From positions 81,702,732 through 81,766,731 of the forward strand of contig NC_080044.1 of the NCBI RefSeq assembly GCF_012489685.1: a stretch of DNA of 64,000 bases, given 5' to 3'. Position 1 is the stretch's first letter, and every line of letters begins with the position of its first letter. A program made the translations under genes and the position numbers. Positions 57,950 through 64,000 of the stretch are shown in pieces. The notes beneath the pieces were generated by a model. It worked only from the letters and a program-made list of their open reading frames with translations. It had not been told where the DNA came from and did not search any database. The DNA is from Lotus japonicus. Lineage: Eukaryota; Streptophyta; Magnoliopsida; Fabales; Fabaceae.

Positions 57950-58510
57950 ATGTTATTTACCCAATAACTCGAGTTTTTGGAATAGTTGGTTCATGAAATG
58001 GTTTCAGAGCTTCGATCCTTATTACTTCATTTATTCTAATAAAAAGATGAATTTCAGTTTATGGTAGTGAACATGTGCATTATTGTGCTTCAAGCCCAAG
58101 TGACTTCAAGCCTAAGTGGACTCTTGCATAAATGGAGCATTAGAAATTTAAGCAATTCTATGGTGGACCATATATGTTAAAAATTAGCTCACATGTGATT
58201 ATGAACCATGTTTTTACTATTAACATTTTGTACATGTTATACTTGTAATATGTTTCTTATGTGGTAAAATTAATTTGCAGAGAAACTATTTTAACTTGTG
58301 AACCGTATTTTTATTGATCTACGATAAAAAAGCCTAGGAATATCATATCAAATATTCATGTGCCTTTTACTCAATAACTTAATTAAGGATATAGTTGATA
58401 AATGACAAACTTATTCTAGATCTATTTATTGAAGACAACACGTGTATTCCTGCAAATCTCACGCACTATGTGTCCAGCATGAGAGAGCGTGTTGGGAGAT
58501 CACCAATTAA
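57950..58510 (+). mobile_element. Degenerate TRIM-like retroelement
   Basis: ACCCAATAACTCGAGTTTTT followed by a decayed tRNA-Met primer-binding site TGGTTTCAGAGC, CTTCAAGCC and GGACTCTTGC motifs, and AGAGAGCGTGTTGGGAG near 58480 all align with the better copy at 61569-61855. The limits are approximate. Confidence 0.5.
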
Positions 58511-60090
58511 CTAAAGATATGACCAAAGTAATTAATTTAAGATAGAGAAACTCTAATTTCAAACCTAAATAATTTTTTAAGTAGAGTTAGGTCTAATACA
58601 AATTTTAAAAAATGAGATACACTAGTTAGATGTGTAAGTGTTGGATGTCTAAGTATGATTAGTACGTGTAGATTGACCGAGCTACCTACATAGTGTGAGA
58701 GGGGATATTCCATCATCGTGGCTTTGTTGCTTGTAGGTAGACACAAAGGCCATCCCTATGGGCTAGTTATATTGATGGTGTGTGTATGTGGTTCATGTCA
58801 AAGGTATATAGGGTTTCTTTGGAATAGAGACAGCTATGATAGGGAGGGTCCGTATGGTGATCACGATTGGTTGGTGATGAGAACTTATAACTTTCCATAC
58901 ATACTAGTTGGAAAAACTCTATAAGGTTTTTTTGGCTTGACCATTGCATAAATTCATTAATTCAATATAAGATCATGCAGCCACAGGGGAAACAAAACAA
59001 AAAATCAAAGGTGCTAGAAGATTTCAAGAAGCTGGGGACAAAGAAAGTGGTTTAAGAGATACTGAGAAGGATTGGGTTGGTAGCTCAAAAGGGTAGCCAT
59101 GTGAGAAGTATGATGGTACAGAATGATGTTGTCTATAGCCAGTTCATTCCTTAACTTCTTCGATTTCTTTCTCGATTTGCATGTATGCTACATATGCTTT
59201 TATTATGACTCTCCCTAGCTAGCTAAAATTTATTTCGGTACTTGAGAAATCTTGCAGCTGGTACTATAGCTAGCTAGCCAAACACCATGACCCTCCAATC
59301 AAATACAAATGTAGTTCTTACTTAACTGTGATTATGCAAATAATTGAGCATCTTTCCAAACTGTCCCTAGCTCGAGCAAAATATTATCTAGCTAGGGAAT
59401 TGTCTTTTTTCATGATTACGAACTTCATAATTGACCATCTTAAGAGAACATTGAAATTGAAAATTGGGAGGACTTGGATTTTTTTAAACAGTAATGATAT
59501 ATACACACCTCATTTTTTAAACACTCTATTTTCACCTCTTTTTATTTCTATCTCTCTCCTTTTATCATCTATCACATCTCATACTTTCTCTCTCTTACTT
59601 TTTCTTTTCTTCCTATCTCTTTCTTCCTTCCACCTCTTTCCACCTCTCAAAAAGGTGTGTACATAACATTATTCTTTTTTAAAACATGCTTATCATATGA
59701 ATAAACAATTTGGCTTATAGGTGTGTGAAGGGGTTTGACTCTAGCTGTTAGGGTTTCATCAGCGGCGGCCTTGGGTCTGGGTTGAGGAGGTGCAACAGAT
59801 GGGTTCGAGCAAGATGATGCGACGGTGGAGTAAGATCTGGAGCTTGATGATGGCAATGAGGATGAAGGCTCGGGAGTAGCAACGCTAGGTCTTAATAAAC
59901 AAATTAAGGTTATATATATCCGTTATAAATTCTTTTCGGTACATTTTATTATTTTATTAAGAAATCATTGAATAAATTCTTTTTTGATGTGGTGAAAGAA
60001 ATTGAGTATCTTTGTAAAAAGAACAATGGTGTATCTTCCATTTTCTCTTAATTGTGAACTTTATTAGATAATTTTTTGTGTAAATGATGC
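58511..60090. other. Intergenic, no gene recognised
   Basis: AT-rich. Short ORFs at 58718-58924, 59328-59666 and 59647-59856 (the last in a less AT-rich patch at 59755-59880) show no domain; the patch may be an old gene fragment. Confidence 0.4.
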
Positions 60091-60435
60091 TTAAAGAAAA
60101 AGAAAAAAAAGAGACCAAGGCCTAAGTACCAACACACTTTGATAATCAGCGACAAGCAAAGGAACAACCCCTGCTAGTAGGGATTCAAAAACAATTAAAG
60201 AATTCATCAAAGAACCTCTTTGTTTAGCCATAAAATCAGCTAGAGAATTTCTCTCCCTCGGAGTATGATCTAGAGTCACACACCAAGGATTACGAAGCAA
60301 AACGCGAATAGAGTGCAAAATAGCCGCACATAAATGCACCAAATCAACCGCCATCGCACAATCAGAAAAGATAACAATTTGTTTTAAAAAAGAATTTAGA
60401 ATTATTCTTATATAAATTGTTGGATGTCTCTGCAA
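60091..60435 (-). pseudogene. LINE RNase H domain fragment
   Basis: The minus-strand frame encodes part of a plant LINE RNase H: FSDCAMAVDLVH and, further on, LDHTPRERNSLADFMAKQ, with the conserved SDC, H-x-x-RE-x-N-x-x-AD motifs. The reverse transcriptase is absent and the 3' side runs into a T-rich (plus-strand A-rich) tract at 60093-60112, so this is a dead 3' fragment. Confidence 0.7.
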
Positions 60436-61568
60436 ATAGTTTCATCAAGCAAAGTCAACTTTTTTAACCTGAAAATTAAAGTCAACCATTTACCCAAAAA
60501 AAGTACGCCTTATGTAAACAGTAAACCAATATAAAATAATTAAGAGACATTATTTTGTGTGCGACCAGGATGATATCAGTTATCAGTTGAGCATATTCTG
60601 TTCTTGTTCTGTAAGAGCTAGAAGAGTGAAATTCAATGCTAAATAATTCAAGTCAGAGTGCCATAGCAGTGTACGTGAAATATACATTTTGATTTAAAAA
60701 CTTGGCTGACTTTGCAACAATGTCAATCACAATATATCCTATGATTTTTCATTCCACATATTGATTTTTCAAAGGTAGTTTAATTTTGAAAAAATACAAT
60801 ATCAAAGAAATAAGTCAATTGGTTTTGAATCTAGAACGGGCGGTTCCACAACAATGCATATATAGCCCGAGTTATTGCAACACGAGGGATTTTGAGTTAT
60901 AACATGAGATTTTAGTTAACAATGAAAATTTGCAACCTTATGATACATTTTCTCAGGATAGTCAGATTATTGAAAATGATGTCTTACTGAGAGAGTGTGT
61001 TGTAATTTTTTAGATTTCATGACCGTAAGGTTTAGAGGTTTCAATTAATAGATTCATTTAGGTGGATAGATCATTTTCATGAGTCAGTTAAAAATAACTC
61101 ATTTTCTAACGGTATTAACCAGTAATATGTGGTATGGTAATTAATGTTTTTACTTAGTGAAAATTGCGTTATTTTTCAATTTAACTATAAGAAGTCAGTA
61201 AATATATAGGGGTTAGTACTAAATAGTACTAAATGGTCCATGCACATTGCTAGCTTTTGAGTTTATTTGAGCTATTGAAAGCGATAGGTATGGGTGGAGG
61301 GAAGCTAGGTGCGTTACATATAAACAAAAGCAATTATGAAACTCTGGATATATAGAGTGAGTGTGGTACACTGTAGAGCAGTGTGGAGAGCGATGGACGT
61401 GGAGATAATGTTGGTTTGAAAACAACAGATCCTATGCTTCGACTGATCTGGTACTGGTGCTGGTACTGAGTACTGACACTGATACCGCGCGTGTGACCCC
61501 TCGTGCGCGCTCTCTATCTGCAGAAGCTAAAAAGTTACTGCCGTTAATTAAAAACAGAGACAGGAAGC
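60436..61568. other. Intergenic, no gene recognised
   Basis: AT-rich with no convincing ORF or intact element. The minus-strand ORF at 61219-61425 has no domain. Confidence 0.4.
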
Positions 61569-61855
61569 AAATTAAACCATTAAAATGACTGTTACCCAAC
61601 AACTTAAGTTTTTGGGATAAAGTGGTTATTTGACATGGTATCAGAGCCTCTATGGCCGAGAGGTCTAAAGTTCGATCCTTACTCCCCTCATTTCCTAATT
61701 AAAAAGTGAAATTTAATTAAGCACATGATAGGTGCGTCTGTGCATTTATCCACGCTTCAAGCCTAAAGGACTCTTACGTGAGGGAACGTGTTAGAGTACA
61801 TAAAATGACCGTTAACCAACAACTTAAACTTTTGGGATAAAGTGGTTATTTGACA
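61569..61855 (+). mobile_element. TRIM retrotransposon (plus strand)
   Basis: Terminal repeats at about 61569-61635 and 61789-61855 share CCAACAACTTAA and TTTGGGATAAAGTGGTTATT, ending TTTGACA. The left repeat is followed at once by TGGTATCAGAGCC (61636-61648), the tRNA-Met primer-binding site, and the right one is preceded by the purine run GTGAGGGAACG and begins TGTTAG. The internal part is about 150 bases and non-coding. The left end is diverged and no target duplication is certain. Confidence 0.75.
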
Positions 61856-61914
61856 GTTAATGATTGTGGGGTTACATGCGGCTATTTAATCGGGGTTACA
61901 CCGTTCATGGCTCT

Positions 61915-62259
61915 TATTAGAAATTGGGAGGCCTATACTCAACCACAAAAGCTAGCTCAAGAGTTGAGGTTTGCACAACCCTTATAAACACTTGATTGGC
62001 CTTATCTCTAGCCAATGTGGGACTTCTAACACACCCCCTCACGTCCAGGATTGAACAGACTGGAACGTGGGAACAACAACGGGTGGCCCAAATATGGGAG
62101 GTCTCCACACAACAAATGGATCTAAGATAGGCTCTGATACCATATTAGAAATTGGGAGACCTATACTCAACCACAAAAGCTAGCTCAAGAGTTGAGGTTT
62201 GCACAACCCTTATAAACACTTGATTGGCCTTATCTCTAGCCAATGTGGGACTTCTAACA
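61915..62259 (-). mobile_element. Complete TRIM retrotransposon with 5-bp target duplication
   Basis: Two 117-bp direct repeats (61915-62031 and 62143-62259), almost identical, enclose 111 bases. On the minus strand each begins TGTTAGAAGTCCCACATTGG. The primer-binding site TGGTATCAGAGCC lies right after the first repeat (62142-62130) and the polypurine tract GTGAGGGGGTG right before the second (about 62042-62032). GCTCT flanks both sides (61910-61914, 62260-62264). The element has no coding capacity and needs proteins from elsewhere. The minus-strand ORF at 61917-62108 is internal to it. Confidence 0.92.
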
Positions 62260-63234
62260 GCTCTTGAGTTCACACATATTGCATGTGTTTAATTTTTTGA
62301 GCTCCAAGTGCTCATTCGTGACTAGACTTTGTTAATTATTGTGGGTATTAATGTGATGATTAGATCGGGGCTATCGTAAGCAATAGCTCGGTAGACACAC
62401 AATCCTCCTAGTGCTTATGTATTGTGTTTGAATTTGAAGTGTATCGGTTACGGTGGATAATAACCTTTTGATTAGACCTCACTACCGTGAGCGCTAGCTT
62501 GGTTGGCAAAGAAATTAGAATGCTCTTCATATTGCATGATGTCAATTTAAAAATACTTTAGAAAAAATGGCTGTCAACAAAACTAATATTCAACCATAAT
62601 TTGATTAAATGAGTGTGTTAATTTCTGTAGAGTGTACTTCAGTGGAGGAGGTAATGCAAGAGCCACTATATATGGTCCTTGTTGCTGCCAGTGGCAGAGC
62701 CAAACGAAGAGGAGGCAGCTCCTCTAGTGTCACAATACCATGCAACATGTTTCGGATATTAATTTCTCTCGTGTGCTGATGCTGTGGCTATATCTTTACC
62801 GCATTTAGTCAGATGTACCAAGCCACCTGTCGCTCTATCTTTATCTGTACTTTTGGAGGACCACACTTAAATATGTAGATACATACATTACTCTCTCATT
62901 TCTCAAGGACATGTCAACCAACATCGATCATATATGTACTTCCTTCTGCCCTTATGGACACAATTTCCCATCCCATAATTAAAAGAAGGTCTTGTTTAAT
63001 GTCTACACCACATACACCATTTGTAACTTATAAGCATGAGATTCGTAACAACTGTGTATAGGATTATGATGAAAAAGGTAGAATGATCAAATTCACAATT
63101 GAAATTTTCTGTATATTTATCTAGTTCAAAAACAAAAAGAGTTGGAAAAAATACTCGCAATTCACTTCCTTCTTTCTTTTTTCTTTGGAAAATTACAAAA
63201 CAAAAAACACATTACACTATCAGCAGCATGAGGA
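62260..63234. other. Intergenic downstream of the MATE gene
   Basis: No gene. CAGTGGCAGAGCCAAA at 62689-62704 recalls one end of an hAT element but has no partner. The last part is the 3' flank of the MATE gene. Confidence 0.4.
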
Positions 63235-64000
63235 TCAATTCACCGTAAGAATATCGGTCAACGGCAGTTTTTCCACGTCGTCGATCTTTCTGTAATCAAC
63301 ACCGTCCGATTCATCATCATCCGTGTAATCAACCAATGTCAGCAGCTGGGCCCGCTGGGCTTCACACTCCCAATCAGTGGTCCCTATCACATACAACATC
63401 AGCCCCGCGCAGCATACCTGGGCCGAAAGCAGGCCCAACCAAAGCCCACGAAACCCAACACCGAGCCAAAACCCAAGACCAACCGCCACCGGCATCCCCA
63501 CCAGATAAAACGCGCTCAGGTTCACGTTCGCCGCCACGCTCGGCCGCGCCGTCCCCCTAACCACCCCGCACCCCACCGTCTGCGGGCAGTTCCCGAGCTC
63601 GCACAGCCCCAGAATCGGCAGTGCCGCCGCCGTCAGCTGTAAGATATCCTCGTCGGCGGTAAACATTTTCCCCCAGAGGTGTCTCATCCCGGCGGCGAAC
63701 ACCAGCGCCGAGAAGCCCATGAGGACGGCGAAAAAAACGGCAACGACGGCGGAGAGCTTGGCTTTAAAAGGCCGGTTCGCCCCGAGCTCGTTCCCGACCC
63801 GGGTTGAGACTGCGAACCCGAGAGAGGAAGGGAAGACGTAGATGAACGAGGTGGTTTGGATGAGGATCCCCATGGAAGCGACGGTTGCGGTGGGGTCCAC
63901 CAGGAGGCCGGAGAACACGATCATGATCTCGTACCACCACCATTCTAAGCAAACAGAGACGCAGCTCGGCGCGGCGAGGCGGAGCAGTGGCTTCCAGCCG
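63235..64000 (-). CDS. MATE efflux transporter (DETOXIFICATION family), 5' end outside the window
   Basis: 254 C-terminal residues are present, from GWKPLLRLAAPSCVSVCLEW at the window edge to the stop at 63235; the N-terminal half lies beyond 64000. MATE proteins export organic cations or metabolites in exchange for protons across the plasma, vacuolar or endomembranes. The stretch EWWWYEIMIVFSGLL, then SMGILIQTTSFIYVFPSSLG and RVGNELGANRP, is the conserved middle of plant DTX proteins and is closest in style to the DTX48-51 clade. About five to six membrane helices follow, then an acidic tail (TDDDESDGVDYRKIDD). The segment has no intron and is much richer in G+C than its surroundings, as is common for this clade. 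Confidence 0.93.
   Translation of the reverse strand, partial: GWKPLLRLAAPSCVSVCLEWWWYEIMIVFSGLLVDPTATVASMGILIQTTSFIYVFPSSLGFAVSTRVGNELGANRPFKAKLSAVVAVFFAVLMGFSALVFAAGMRHLWGKMFTADEDILQLTAAALPILGLCELGNCPQTVGCGVVRGTARPSVAANVNLSAFYLVGMPVAVGLGFWLGVGFRGLWLGLLSAQVCCAGLMLYVIGTTDWECEAQRAQLLTLVDYTDDDESDGVDYRKIDDVEKLPLTDILTVN

Noticed and set aside
62689..62704. CAGTGGCAGAGCCAAA as an hAT terminus
   Set aside because: No matching inverted end or 8-bp duplication within reach.
63336..63560. Plus-strand ORF rich in Pro, Ser and Ala
   Set aside because: Antisense to the GC-rich MATE coding sequence.
1..64000. CRISPR arrays, operons, phage or bacterial mobile elements
   Set aside because: Spliced eukaryotic genes throughout; no regularly spaced repeats, and no prokaryotic genes.

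Overview
The window is AT-rich nuclear DNA from a flowering plant. The genes have spliced GT-AG introns, the intergenic DNA is full of small transposons, and the gene set (pectinesterase, GH17 glucanase with a GPI tail, IQD, MATE/DTX, OXS3-like, DUF1005) is dicot-like. The dispersed GCATGTTTGGA-type repeats and the Helitron and TRIM families suggest a legume, but that is inference; no species can be named from the sequence alone. Coordinates below come from hand-splicing, checked for reading frame across every junction.

Layout. 1-8 kb has no clear gene: a Helitron with repeated 5' heads (2633-4298), its decayed copy, and a LINE 3' tail nested in that copy. 8-9.2 kb is a single-exon secreted LRR protein (+). 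10.8-13.2 kb is a two-exon DUF1005 gene (-). 13.2-19.2 kb is gene-free, with an intact SINE and a LINE RNase H remnant. 19.3-21.5 kb is Derlin-1 (+), followed by a MULE-type MITE. 23.1-24.5 kb and 31.0-32.8 kb are two profilin genes (+) flanking RRP15 (-, 25.5-28.0 kb). 34.7-38.0 kb is a GPI-anchored GH17/X8 beta-1,3-glucanase (-). 40.1-41.0 kb is an OXS3-like gene (+). 43.5-47.4 kb is a pectinesterase (+). 48.8-50.9 kb is an IQD calmodulin-binding protein (-). 51-63.2 kb is gene-free and holds a CACTA/MULE-like repeat array, a second Helitron, nested hAT elements, a LINE fragment and two TRIM retrotransposons. 63.2-64.0 kb is the 3' half of a MATE transporter (-), cut by the window edge.

The genes are ordinary housekeeping and cell-wall genes and do not form a pathway or operon. 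Two of them (the glucanase and the pectinesterase) act on the wall, the profilins act on actin, and RRP15 and Derlin-1 carry site II/telobox-like promoter motifs.

I found no new multi-gene system. The most unusual signal is a swarm of at least eleven very short poly(A)/poly(T) inserts (9-51 bp), each flanked by an 11-19 bp direct repeat. They look like LINE insertions truncated almost to the tail. Other points worth a second look are tandem Helitron heads, an hAT element nested in another hAT with both target duplications preserved, and a 16-base match to a widely used cDNA-synthesis oligo at the 5' end of the second profilin gene.
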